Positions 21,380-31,032 are shown, counted from the stretch's first letter. The stretch is DNA of 64,000 nt from Myotis daubentonii (GCF_963259705.1 NC_081844.1:32367341-32431340), one strand, 5' to 3'. Numbers and translations: made by a program. The notes: generated from the letters alone by a model not told the origin.

Positions 21380-21860
21380 CTATTTGCTTATTAGCATAGC
21401 CCCGCCCCCCCGCGCGGTACCCGCTCTCGGGTGGCCAGCAACGGTGCCATTCAGCACTCCGCCTCCAGGCTGGCTCATGCCCGGAGCCCCGCCCCCTCTC
21501 CTGCTCGCAGCCTACTGCGCGGCTCGCCCTGCGCCTCGCCCTAGGCCGGGCTCCCGCCGCCGCGGCCCACGATTGGCTGCGATGGCCTCAGTGCTCGCCC
21601 CCCGCGCGCTGGCCCCGCCCCCAGAGAGGAGCGAGCGCTGGCGCTCCGGGCGGCGGGTTCGGCTGCGCAGCGGGGCTGAGTCGGCCGCGGCGGCCGGAGT
21701 ACAGGTAAGGGCGCGCGCGGTCGTGGTCCCGGACACGGTCCGCCGCCCTCCTCTCTGCCGCTGGGGGGCGGCCGGGGCGGAGGGTCGGCTCGGGCAGCCC
21801 GGGGGGTGGGCGCAGAGAGGGCTCCATTGGCTACGCGCTGGGGGTCGGTGTCTGCTGAGG
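21380..21860 (+). promoter_or_regulatory. GNG7: CpG island: presumed GNG7 promoter and non-coding first exon
   Basis: Dense CpG, several GC boxes (CCCCGCCCCCC at about 21401, CCCCGCCCCC at about 21488, GGCCCCGCCCCC at about 21610) and an inverted CCAAT box (ATTGG, 21572-21576). A strong donor, GTACAG|GTAAGG, falls at 21704/21705. The assignment to GNG7 comes from the known mammalian order SLC39A3-DIRAS1-GNG7 on one strand, not from protein evidence. The G-protein gamma-7 coding exons lie far downstream in mammals and are not in this window. Confidence 0.65.
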
Positions 21861-21940
21861 AGGGTGCTGCGGGGCTCGAGTTGGGGGTCTGGGCTAGGAC
21901 TGGGGGGGTCAAGGTCCGCTGAGGAGGTGACTGAAGTTGA

Positions 21941-22320
21941 GGTCGAGGTTAGCTGGGGAGGGCATTGGGGGTGAGGTTGGGGTCAAGGTTGGCTGGGGAG
22001 GGCATTGGGGGTGAGGTTGGGGTCGAGGTTGGCTGGGGAGGGCACTGGGGGTGAGGTTGGGGTCGAGGTTGGCTGGGGAGGGCACTGGGGGTGAGGTTGG
22101 GGTCGAGGTTGGCTGGGGAGGGCACTGGGGGTGAGGTTGGGGTCGAGGTTGGCTGGGGAGGGCACTGGGGGTGAGGTTGGGGTCGAGGTTGGCTGGGGAG
22201 GGCATTGGGGGTGAGGTTGGGGTCGAGGTTGGCTGGGGAGGGCATTGGGGGTGAGGTTGGGGTCGCGGTTAGCTGGGGAGGGCACTGGGGGTGAGGTTGG
22301 GGTCGCGGTTAGCTGGGGAG
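21941..22320. repeat. 40-bp minisatellite, about 9.5 units
   Basis: Nine complete 40-bp units (21961-22320) preceded by half a unit. The unit starts GGCATTGGGGGTGAGGTTGG and ends GGTTGGCTGGGGAG. Units differ at a few sites (CATT or CACT, TCAA, TCGA or TCGC, TTGGC or TTAGC). Strongly G-rich on the + strand. Because 40 is not a multiple of 3, all three minus-strand frames stay open; those ORFs are artefacts. Confidence 0.97.
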
Positions 22321-23089
22321 GGGTCGGGTTCGGGTCGAAGGTAAGGTTATTGGAGGAGGGGCTGGGAGTTTAGTTGAAGTGGAGGTTAGGTGAGTAGTGA
22401 GCTGGGGTGGGATTGGGGGGGCAAGTTGTCCGGGAAGGGTGATTGAGGAATATGGGGTTTGGGTGAGCTGAGAGGGGGCCAGAGGGCAGAATTAGGGGAG
22501 GGCTGCGGCGTGGAGGTGGAGTCAGCCCCGTTTAGAGGGGTCAAGGGGATGTGGAGTTCGGGGTGCAGGGGGTGATGAGAGGGATGGTGGGATAGAGGGC
22601 TGGCAGGTGTTTTGTGGGGAGTTGACTAATGAGGAGGAAATTGGGGGGTCTTCGTTGGAACTCAGTTATAAGGACTGTGGAAGGGATTGGTCCCCGCTCT
22701 TCTGGGGGGGCGCTAATCATGTGGTGTAGAAGGGAGGGTGAGCTGCAGGAGTTCAACATACTTTGCAGGCCTGTGTCTGGGATGGAGGGTGCATAGGGGA
22801 GCGTCTTGGGAAGCGGAAAAGGGCTGGTGTCGGTGACTGGATTTTTCAGGAATTTTTGGGCTAAGGAGCGAAGAACCGAAGTGGGAGTTTTGGGGACAGT
22901 GATACTGAGGGGCGTGGGCAGCACTTTGGCACTTTATTATTCCTGGGTAACGGGGGCGGCTGGGGGGTGGCAGGTGGGTGGGAGAAGACAGGCTTGATGA
23001 GCAGCAGGGAAGAGAGGGCTCGCACTCCTGCTAGGTGTCGGCCAGGTTCACAAACTTGATTCTCAGATGCCCGCTCTCCCCAGGATTAA

Positions 23090-23250
23090 CAGTGTTTCAG
23101 ACTCTGCTTGGCCCAGTGGCCTCTGGGAGTTTCCGTTTACTCCTCCGTAAGGCAGGAATAACAAAACAGTAGCAGGTCCTCCTAGGACCACTGGGGAAGT
23201 CAAAGTCAAATGAGAGAATGCATGCACCTAGCTCACTCCTGGCACATGGC
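23090..23250 (+). mobile_element. MIR SINE fragment
   Basis: TTTCCGTTTACTCCTCCGTA followed by AAATGAGAGAATGCATGCAC and CTAGCTCACTCCTGGCAC fits the MIR 3' half. Confidence 0.5.
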
Positions 23251-23649
23251 GAGGCTACGTGCAGCATTGATGATAATGTTCTAAATTAAGGTATTTGGCG
23301 GGGAGGGGAGAAAGGTGGGTGGATAGAATAACTGGGTTGTCAGGGAGGGAGGGAAGGAATCAGAGCTTGACTCCAGGCCTTCAGCCTTGGGGGTGCACAC
23401 AAGAATCACTGCTTGTGCTTTCACACAAAAATCTGCTAAAAGGAAAAGACAAAAAAAAAGTCCCTATTGTTAAAAGTGAAGGGGGCCAAACACCAGAAAA
23501 AGAAGAATTTGTTTGAATCCGATGCCAGGAGATTCTGAAGGTTTGTTAAGGAACAAGCATGTCTACTTAAGAGAAGGCTGCATGGGACATTCCCACCTAG
23601 GTGTCCCCCACAGGAGCCACCACTGGGCCACGATTATCTACCCTGATAG

Positions 23650-23840
23650 ACCTGGCTCCTTCCACAGGCTCAGCTGCCTTTGGGGCGGTCCTGGGTACTG
23701 CGGGGTGCCGAGCAGCATCCCTGACCCCCACCCACTCGGTGCCAGGATCACCCCTAGTCATGACAACCCCAGATGTCCCCAGATGGCACTCAGTGTCCCC
23801 TGGGAGTAACATTGCCCCAGGTGAGACCCCTGTTATAAAT
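23650..23840 (-). mobile_element. MER20-like hAT relic
   Basis: Reverse copy: CGAGCAGCATCCCTGACCCC, GGATCACCCCTAGTCATGAC, AGATGTCCCCAGATGGCACT and CAGTGTCCCCTGGGAGTAAC. Confidence 0.65.
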
Positions 23841-25084
23841 AAAACTAAGTTGTTTTCTCCTTTAAAAACCACACTCTTACCTTTGATTCTTAGGAAGTTC
23901 AGCCCAGATTTGGGGGTTGTTTCTAAACCATCCAGTGCTCTCATTTTAGGAGGGAAAATAAATCACACCGCTTTTAGAGAATTTTAGAAACACTGACCTC
24001 TTTCTAGGCGGGTCTTTTGTGCGGCCTTTGACCACTTAGACTGATTTTGAATCTGGGATTAAGTCATCTATTCCCGTCATTGAAAAATGCCCAAGTGTGC
24101 AGTTTGTTTCCTTGGTTTTGACTGGGAGCATGAAGCGTGAGTTCTTCAGGTAATTCTTGGTCTTCAGTGGGAAAGATCCTGTGACTGACACCATTGGTTT
24201 GTGCTCAGTTTGTGAATCCTGGGCCCTAGTGTTTGGAGGGAAAGACAACCGAATGGGAAGCATTCTGACACACAGACAGTTCAGCTCCGTGTTTACTGAA
24301 CGGAGGCATTTCCGTTTTGGTCCACCAAGTAGTAGTGTAAAAAGCTGCTTCCGTTCAAGCTGTCATCACAGGTTTCTTCATTTGCACCTGTAAACAAATA
24401 ATCGTCTTTGAAACCGTATTTACTAGATCATTCGTATTCTTGAAACTCCGTTGTAATTTCTTACATAATTTCTTGCAAAAAGGTCGGTGGGTCTAGCCTC
24501 CAAGACTTTGGAATTTTCTGGAACTTTTTAGGGAGGCAGGTGCCCAGGACTGTTGTGTGATTGCTGGATGTTGATACACTTATTCTCCCCCTTCCTTTGT
24601 GTCTTAACTGACAACAGCAGCTATTGAAGCTTTGTTTCCTACTCACCCCCTGGTTGGGTCCTTTAAGGGCTTGGCCTGGGCCCCCTGGGTCCTCTAAGGG
24701 CTGGCCCCTGCAATCCCAGGTCCCTGCTGATGTTGGGGGGCTTCCCTCTGGTTCCACTGTTCCTTTTGATAGTTCTGAGCCTTGATTTTCTCCCCTTCTA
24801 TCTTGTGCTGCCTTTTGGCGTGGCCTCCCTCTCTTCAGGGTCTAGAGAAAAGTGCTCATGTCACCCAGGAGACGTGGGGACCTGATGGGGAGCTCAAAGA
24901 TGCAGTGACCTGTCCCAGGCGGTCACTTCAGCTTTCTCCTCCTTGACCACCCTGCAGGGCGTTGATTAGCTAAATTCTCTCAACGTATTTTGTCCTGCCA
25001 ACGGGTGGGCAGGAGGCTTTGTGCAGCTCTGAGACTCTTCCAGAAACGGCTACTAGTTCTCCTTGAATACCTTACAAAAGGAAA

Positions 25085-25810
25085 AGTCATTTTTTTTACT
25101 TTTTTTTTTTTAAATTGAGGTACAATTTCCATATCATAAAACTCAGTCATTTTAAGCACATGGTTTAATTTTTTTGGTAAGGTTATCAAGTTATGCAACC
25201 ATCCCCCTAAACCCCTTTTATTTTATTTTTAAATGGTACCTTTGTTATTTTTTAAAAAATGTGTTTTTATTGAGTTTTAGAGAGAGAGGAAGGGAGAGAG
25301 AGGAAGGGAGAGAGAGGAAGGGAGAGAGAGAAACATCCATTGGCTGCCTCCTGCATGCCCCCTACTGGGGATGGATGAACCAGCAGCCTGGATGCCCCAA
25401 CTGGGAATCAAACCAGTGACCTTTAGGTGCATGGAATGATGCTCAACAAACTGAGCCACACTGGCCAGGGCTCCCTTAAGTCCATTCTGTCCCCCCAATG
25501 AATTCCCCTGTCCCCATCAGCAATCACACCCCCATCCCCCCATTTTCTCCCCAGCCCCTAACCACCATTAACTCACTTTCTGTCTCTGGATTTGCCTGTT
25601 CTGGACATTTTAAATGAATGGACTCACACACTGTGTGGCCTTTTGTGCCTGAGCATCATGTGTTCAAGGCTCATCCACATTGTAGCGAGTGCCAGGGCCT
25701 CACTCCTTTTTGTGTAGATGGGCACATTGTGTTTATCCATTCATCCCTGATGGACATCTGGGTTGCTCTGCTCCCACCTTTAGCATTGAAGAATCATGCT
25801 GCTATATAAA
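25085..25810 (-). mobile_element. Old L1 fragment, split by a SINE
   Basis: TTGAGGTACAATTTCCATAT, TTCTGTCTCTGGATTTGCCT, GGCTCATCCACATTGTAGCG and TTTATCCATTCATCCCTGAT are the reverse of the L1M 3' region. A VES SINE at 25249-25471 interrupts it. Confidence 0.75.
25249..25471 (-). mobile_element. VES-type SINE with an expanded GA-rich part
   Basis: Reverse VES copy. The GAGAGAGAGGAAGGGA block is repeated three times (25280-25330), a small internal expansion. The head ends GAGCCACACTGGCCAGGGC. Confidence 0.9.
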
Positions 25811-26098
25811 TGGCTTTTTTTTTTTTCCTGGGAAGGCAACAGCCCACTAAACCGAAGCTTGGGGTGTTGTCTGGTGTCAGCCCTCTGAATCTTACCTCTC
25901 TCTTCTGCGTTTCTTTCCCTGAGTTAACTTCACTCTCTTGCTCAGAGCATCCCCGCTGCTGGGTCAGCTTCCAGTCTTCCCTCTTCTGCTGGGTCAACCC
26001 CATGTGACCAGGATCCACTCTCTGACACAGATTGGTTTGTCATTTCCCTGACACTTGCATCAACTCATCACCCACCCGGTGAAATAAAAATCCCTCAC

Positions 26099-26260
26099 AT
26101 ACTTACCTGACAAGGGAGATTCCATGATCGCGAAGGCGATTTCCCCGGGGAGAGGCGTATCCGTTGCACTCGCAAAGTGCGGGCCCCTGTGATTCCCCAG
26201 ATGTGGGAGACTCAGCTGCATCATCTGTGGTCGTGGGGACGGTGTTCGAGCTCTGCCCTG
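26099..26260 (+). pseudogene. U1 snRNA-derived pseudogene, 162 nt, 5' part of a chimeric insert
   Basis: The first 10 nt are ATACTTACCT, the U1 end that pairs with 5' splice sites. The remainder follows U1 in order: loop I (GATCGCGAAGG, where functional U1 has A at the fifth base), the loop II core TTGCACTC, stem III (CCCCAGATGTGGGAGA) and a final CCCTG. U1 is 164 nt, so this copy is full length. It is damaged: the Sm site reads CATCTGTGG instead of AATTTGTGG, stem II is rewritten so that GCACT pairs with AGTGC, and stem IV is broken. I see no convincing proximal element upstream. It is therefore a pseudogene, fused to 26261-26453. Confidence 0.88.
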
Positions 26261-26453
26261 GTTTTCTCGTGTTACAAATGTTCGATCACGTAGTTTTCTC
26301 TGGTTGTGGATCGATGCTAATCTTCTAACTAATAATTTTTTGTGTATTTTACTCTTGCCTTTGCCTAACTTTTTATAGTTCTTAACTAGTTTTTTTGTTT
26401 TGTTTTTTTGGTATGTGGTGGCGGGCGGGGGGGGGGGGGAGACAGTAAAAAAA
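26261..26453 (+). pseudogene. Unidentified 3' part of the U1 chimeric insert, with A-tail
   Basis: Continues directly from the end of U1 with A/T-rich sequence (TCTCTGGTTGTGGATCGATG, then TTTTGTGTATTTTACTCTTG), a G run at 26426-26439 and an A-tract at 26447-26458. The origin was not recognised. The whole insert 26099-26453 lies between AAAAATCCCTCAC (26086-26098) and AAAAATCCGTCAC (26454-26466), 12 of 13 matching. That fits one L1-driven insertion of a two-part RNA. Confidence 0.6.
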
Positions 26454-26571
26454 AAAAATCCGTCACACAGACACAGCCTTCCTGGCACCGCGGGCGTCGG
26501 CCACACCGTACCTTTCCTGAAGACCTTTACTTTGATTCCAAGAACCGTTCCCTGCCACTCTCCTCCCCTAC

Positions 26572-26588
26572 CCCCCCCCCCCCCCCCG
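26572..26588. repeat. Poly-C run
   Basis: A run of about 17 C close to the G run at 26426-26439; both may be miscounted in the assembly. Confidence 0.85.
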
Positions 26589-27084
26589 GCTCCAGCCCAC
26601 CCCACCGCATACCCAGGGTTTCTGGTTGGCTGGGTTGTTGTCTCCTTTGTCTGAAACCTTCCTTCCTTCCTTCCTTCCTCTCCCCAACAAAGGCTGGTTG
26701 TGTGCCTATTTTAAGCATCAGAACGTGTGCCAGGCGCCAGGAGCACCATGTGAATACAACGCTTGTGTGCACACAAGGGGAGGTATGGAGACAGGGGACC
26801 CAGGGCCATTCTGTTCCTGGCCCGGCTTTCTTGAGTTGGGGTCCCTGGGGTGATGGAGATGGGATCCCAGGCCTATAAATCCATGAGCTCCACAGGTACG
26901 GATGGTGACAGTAAGTTTTTCAGGGGGCAGAGAGGTGAGAATAACACCTGTGCATAGGACGGATGTTAGGTCAAGAGAGCAGAGAGAAGCTTTGCACTGA
27001 CAGATTAGCCAGAGGACAGGCGGGTGGGGGGCACCAAGGTGGGGCTGGGTCTTTCCATGTCATCTCTTGCAGGGTCTACCCCTG

Positions 27085-27190
27085 GATATTGTAGACCTTG
27101 GGGCTTGGTCATCCCCTGAGGCAATCCAGGGAACTGTGGAGTGTTGAGCAGCGTCCCTGGCCCCCTCCCACCTGATGCCGGGATGTGATG
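27085..27190 (-). mobile_element. MER20-like hAT relic, partial
   Basis: TGTTGAGCAGCGTCCCTGGC and CCACCTGATGCCGGGATG mark a partial reverse copy. Confidence 0.5.
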
Positions 27191-27679
27191 CCGAGCAAGA
27201 TGAACTGATTTGCAGAAATTGCTTCCTTTTTTGGAATTTCTGAAAGTCAACTCTTTGGAGATGATAAAATAGAGACAATTCATCTTTGGTGTCTGTCAGT
27301 TAGTTGAGAGTGTGCTGTCATCGCTGTGGGCTTGCGTGTGTGCACATGTGTGGGTCTCCTGCTGTTTCTGTGCTAACACGAGGAGGGACCTGGGCCAGAG
27401 GCCAGGGGAATCTGGGGGTGCCTGCCAGCTCTGTTTCCTGACAGTTACTACTGGTCAGATCATTCGTCCTTTATTGTCAAAGCCATGACCCCTGCCCCTG
27501 TCCCCTTAAGAAACAGCCCAATTTGATGGACACACAAAGTCAGGAGGAACCAAAGATGGGAGGTGAACCCAGCCAAGTTAAATGGCGATGTCCGTGCAGA
27601 CATTGTGCTGGGGAGACAGGCTGTGACGGGAGGTCAGTGAAGAAGACGATGCCACCCGCCTTCTCTGTGCCTGAGTGAC

Positions 27680-28480
27680 TTTCTGGGGTCCCTGTTACAA
27701 AGCACCACAGACTGGGCGGCTTGAGCAACAGAAGTCTAGTCCCTCCCAGTTCTGGGACCCAGAAGTCCGAGATCAAGGTGTCACAGGGCCAGGCTCCCCC
27801 TGGAGGCTCCAGGGGAGGGTCTTGCCTGCGTGCTCCAGCTTCTGGAGGTTTACAGCATTCCTGGGCTTGCAGCCGCATCTCATCTCTCCAGTCTCTGCCT
27901 CTGTCATCACATGGCCTCTCCCTGTGCTCCCTGTGTGTCCGTCAGAGAGAGCCAGAGTTAGATAGTTGTCAGCGTGGTAGAAACAGATTTATTCAGGAGT
28001 TCCTGCAGTGGGGAAAAGAAAACTCAGTGTAGACCTGGGCTCAACTTTGAGTACAGCGTGGACCAGTGGGGACTTACAGCCAAGGAGCAGTGGGGTCAGT
28101 GGGTGGAAAATCACTAAGGAGAAACCTCAGGGGGTTCTGGCTGCACCAGCTAACAGGATTCCTGCTGCAGGCAGAGTGATCCAACATCACCTGGGGGAGG
28201 GGAGGGGGGGAGGACCCCGATTAGATATGAGAGTGGTCAGATATGAAAGATGGAGGATTGAATGATCAACCACCTTAGCAGAATTCTTCCCAAAAGCTGA
28301 GGCCAAGTTGAAAAGTGTGTCCAAATCTTCCTCTTCTATAAGGACAACCCTACTTCAGTATGACCTCACCCTAACTTGACTACGTCTGCAAAGACCCCAC
28401 TTCCAAACAAGATCCCATTCCCAGGTACCAGGGTTAGGATACAGGCATATCGTTTTTGAGGTGGGGGGGTACAATGCACT
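27680..28480 (-). mobile_element. MLT1-type (ERVL-MaLR) LTR relic, split by an insert
   Basis: CCCTGTTACAAAGCACCACA, AGAAGTCCGAGATCAAGGTG and CATCACATGGCCTCTCCCTG on the left, then GTGTGTCCAAATCTTCCTCT, GACCTCACCCTAACTTGACT and CCAGGTACCAGGGTTAGGAT on the right. A 374-bp insert at 27941-28314 splits it. Confidence 0.75.
27941..28314. mobile_element. Unclassified 374-bp insert with 8-bp target duplication
   Basis: Flanked by GTGTGTCC at 27933-27940 and 28315-28322, exactly where the host MLT1 sequence would otherwise be continuous. It begins GTCAGAGAGAGCC and ends CCAAGTTGAAAA, with no obvious terminal inverted repeat. An AATAAA can be read on the minus strand (27988-27993). The 8-bp duplication suggests a hAT-like cut-and-paste event, but the ends do not confirm it. 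Confidence 0.6.
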
Positions 28481-28682
28481 GCCCAGAAAGCAGTTACCTG
28501 CAGGGTGAAATTCAGATTTCCCAGTGCCATGTGGTCCTAGTTGCCAAATGTTCTTCTTCCTTTTCCTCCACCCCCCCTTTCTCCACACCAGAAAAATAAA
28601 AATTCTCACCATCTCACAGAAAGTGTGTGTGTGGGGGGAGGGACCGCGGGAGGTTGGCCAGCCACAAGAGGTTGGCTGTGGG

Positions 28683-28810
28683 AGCATACTGACCACCAGG
28701 GGGCAGCTCCTGCATTGAGCGTCTGCCCCCTGGTGGTCAGTGCGTTGTCATAATGATGGGTCGAGCGGTCCACTGGTCCTAAAGGTCGCTTAGGCTTTTA
28801 TATATATAGA
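28683..28810 (-). mobile_element. Helitron (HeliBat-like) fragment, 5' end portion
   Basis: On the minus strand it starts TCTATATATATAAAAGCCTA at 28810, the typical 5' start of these elements, and runs left through a palindrome made of two CACCAGGGGGCAG-type arms (28691-28740). The left border is not a proper 3' end, so it is truncated. Confidence 0.75.
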
Positions 28811-29081
28811 CTAGAGGCCCGTTGCATGAAGAGATTCGTGCAATAGGCTTTCCCTTCCCCTGGCTGCTGGCACTGGTTTTCCTCTGGCACCCGGGACCCA
28901 GGCCTTCGCTCCGGCCAGAGCCTTCAGTCTTTGCTGCTCCAGCCGGAGCCTTCAGTCTTCACTCCGCGCCTACGTATGCAAATTAACCACCATCTTTGTT
29001 GGGTTAATTTGCATACTCTCCTGATTGGCTGGTGAGCATAGCGGAGGGATGGTCAATTTACATGTTTGTCTATTATTAGGT
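28811..29081 (-). mobile_element. Non-autonomous Helitron (HeliBat-like)
   Basis: The minus-strand 3' end is CTAG (read at 28811-28814), preceded by the GGGCCT block and a hairpin around TTGCATGAAGAGATTCGTGCAA. The other end near 29081 reads as a slightly decayed form of the usual TCCTATATAATA start. It abuts the Helitron fragment at 28810 with no spacer. Confidence 0.75.
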
Positions 29082-29144
29082 AAGATGGGGGTTTGACTAA
29101 ATCAGGTCTCCCCTCTTCCCCCATGGCACTGGAGAAACGGGTAG

Positions 29145-29325
29145 ATAATATCTTTGGGGGGGCCACTCTGAATACTGTGGGATACTGAGCAGCATCCCTG
29201 GCCCCCACCCACTTGATACCAGGAACACCCCAGTTGTCAAAACCAGAGATGTCCCGAGACATCACTAAGTGTCCCCTGGAGACAGAACCACCCCAGATTG
29301 TGAGCCATTGGGTGAACTTTTTCTA
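29145..29325 (-). mobile_element. MER20-like hAT relic
   Basis: Reverse copy: ATACTGAGCAGCATCCCTGG, CCAGGAACACCCCAGTTGTC, AGAGATGTCCCGAGACATCA and AGTGTCCCCTGGAGACAGAA. Confidence 0.65.
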
Positions 29326-29359
29326 ATGAGAATTTATGATTGCATTAAAATAAAAAAAT

Positions 29360-29840
29360 ATGTTTGGTTTTAAAAATAGACTTTATTTTTAGAGCAGTTT
29401 TAGGTTCACAGCAAAATTGAACAGAGGTACCAAGATTTCCTACTTATCTCCTGCCCTCACATTTGCACACCCTCTCCCTTTATCAGCGGTCCCCACCAGA
29501 GCGGACTTTTGTTACAGTTGGTGAACCTGCATTAACACATCATTACTCAACATCATAATTGACGTCAGGTTTCACTCTCTGTGTTGTACATTCTGTGGGT
29601 TTTGACAAATGTATAATGACACATATCCATCATTATAGTGTCATACAGAATAGTTTCATCCCCCTTCACATCATCTGTGCTCCACCTGTTCATCCCTTCC
29701 TCCCCCTTATTTTGTTTTTATGGACCAAGCAATGAGAACAGCATAGTCACCTTGAGTGCCTGTTGGGAAGTTGTAGCTCTGCATGCTATTGAGTTTTATA
29801 TGAATTATTCTTCCCCTTTCTCCTCTCTAAAAAAGAGTGC
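29360..29840 (-). mobile_element. Old L1 (L1M-type) fragment
   Basis: TTTTAGAGCAGTTTTAGGTT, CACAGCAAAATTGAACAGAG, GTTGTACATTCTGTGGGTTT and ACAAATGTATAATGACACAT are the well-known reverse L1M 3' words. Confidence 0.8.
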
Positions 29841-29844
29841 TTTC

Positions 29845-30170
29845 CAATAGAAACAGGATTCAAGCCTCAAACACCATTTTAAATGTTCGACTAGCCTCAT
29901 TCCAGGAAAACAAAGCAGGCGAGACTAATTTTAATGATACATTTGACATAACCCAGTATATCCAGAATATTATCATTGCAACATGTCATCAATGTAAAGA
30001 AGGTGTAAATGACCTTCTTTACTTTCTTTCGTATGAAGCCTTTGGAAACTGGTGTGTATTTGGCAACTCACAGATTTTTACTTCTCAGAATGAGATGCAT
30101 TCCACATGCTCAATTCCACATGTGGCTAGTGGCAGCCATGCTGGGCACGGCAGGTCTAGGCAGCGAATAG
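29845..30170. mobile_element. Old hAT-Charlie-type relic
   Basis: TTCCAATAGAAACAGG at the left, ACCCAGTATATCCAGAATAT and CAACATGTCATCAATGTAAA in the middle, then CACATGTGGCTAGTGGCAGC at the right. This is a typical eroded non-autonomous hAT. Subfamily not assigned. Confidence 0.6.
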
Positions 30171-30382
30171 GGGAAATTTGAGGAGAAAAATAAAGCCTCT
30201 GGAAGGCATAGTGATACAGTTTAGCATTTGGACACCTTGGGGTTATATAGAGCTAGGAAGTGTCTGCTGGTTAAAGTGTAGATTGAGAATCAGAGCATCT
30301 TAGAAAGTCAGTTCCAGAGGGTCCCCGAGGTTGTCCAGTTCAGGGGCGGCATGGCCCATGTGGCAAATTTAGCTCATCATTT

Positions 30383-30616
30383 AAAAACATTTTTTATTAT
30401 TTTTAAATAGTTTATTGATTTTTAGAGAGAGAGGAAGGGAGAGGGACAGAGAGATAGAAACATTGATATGAGAGTACAACGTGGATCAGCTTCCTCCTGC
30501 ATGCCCTCTACCTGGGATCAAGCCCGAAACCCGGGCATGTGCCCTGACCGGGAATCGAACCAGTAGCAGCCTGGTGTTCTGGATGACATCCAGCCAACTG
30601 ACCCACACCGGCCAGG
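30383..30616 (-). mobile_element. VES-type SINE
   Basis: Reverse VES copy with an 11-bp near-duplication GCTCATCATTT at 30372-30382 and GCTCATTATTT at 30617-30627. Confidence 0.9.
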
Positions 30617-30734
30617 GCTCATTATTTACTTTTATATGGTCCCTGGACTGAGGTGGTTTTTACATTTTTAAATCGTTAAAAAAAATCAAAAGAATTATAT
30701 GAATAGAGATTATATTATATAGAGATTATATAGA

Positions 30735-30935
30735 GTCCTTTCAGTTTCCAGAAATAAAGTTTTATTGGCACGAAGCCAGGTGCATTTGTTCACATGTTGC
30801 CTATGGTGGCTTTCATGCTACCACATACGAGACCAAGTGCTTCTAAAAGCTGAAAATATTGACTCTCTGGCTCTCTTGAGAAAACGCCTGCCGATGCCTC
30901 TGGTCCCGCATACTGAGGCCCAGCGGCTTCCGTGT
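30735..30935. mobile_element. Old hAT relic of the AATAAAGTTTTATTGGCA family
   Basis: AGAAATAAAGTTTTATTGGC and CATTTGTTCACATGTTGCCT, then GCTGAAAATATTGACTCTCT. Related to the copies at 46470, 49870 and 54170. Confidence 0.5.
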
Positions 30936-30954
30936 TTCATTCTCACAATGATAT

Positions 30955-31032
30955 TTCCCTCTCTCCCTCTCCCTTCCTCTCTCTCTCAAATCAGTAAAAG
31001 CTTGTCCTCCGGTGAAGATTTTTTAAAAAAGA
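30955..31032 (+). mobile_element. VES-type SINE, tail only
   Basis: Only the CT-rich part, AAATCAGTAAAAGC and the GTCCTCCGGTGAAGATTT tail variant remain. Confidence 0.75.

Noticed and set aside
21255..21974. Plus-strand ORF (239 aa) over the second CpG island
   Set aside because: Crosses the splice donor at 21705, is Arg/Ala/Pro rich, and does not match GNG7 or anything I know.
21909..22285. Three overlapping minus-strand ORFs with proline-rich repeats
   Set aside because: They are translations of the 40-bp minisatellite in all three frames; 40 bp is not a multiple of three, and no start, context or conservation supports a protein.
26099..26260. Functional U1 gene
   Set aside because: Broken Sm site and stems, no convincing upstream promoter element, and flanking duplications that fit retroposition.
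26268..26310. Possible U7 snRNA-like words (GTGTTACA, GTAG, CTCTGGTT) after the U1 copy
   Set aside because: The spacing differs and no stem forms; likely chance. U5 was also tried and did not fit.
28683..28740. Palindrome as a transcription terminator or bacterial site
   Set aside because: It belongs to a bat Helitron; nothing prokaryotic is present.
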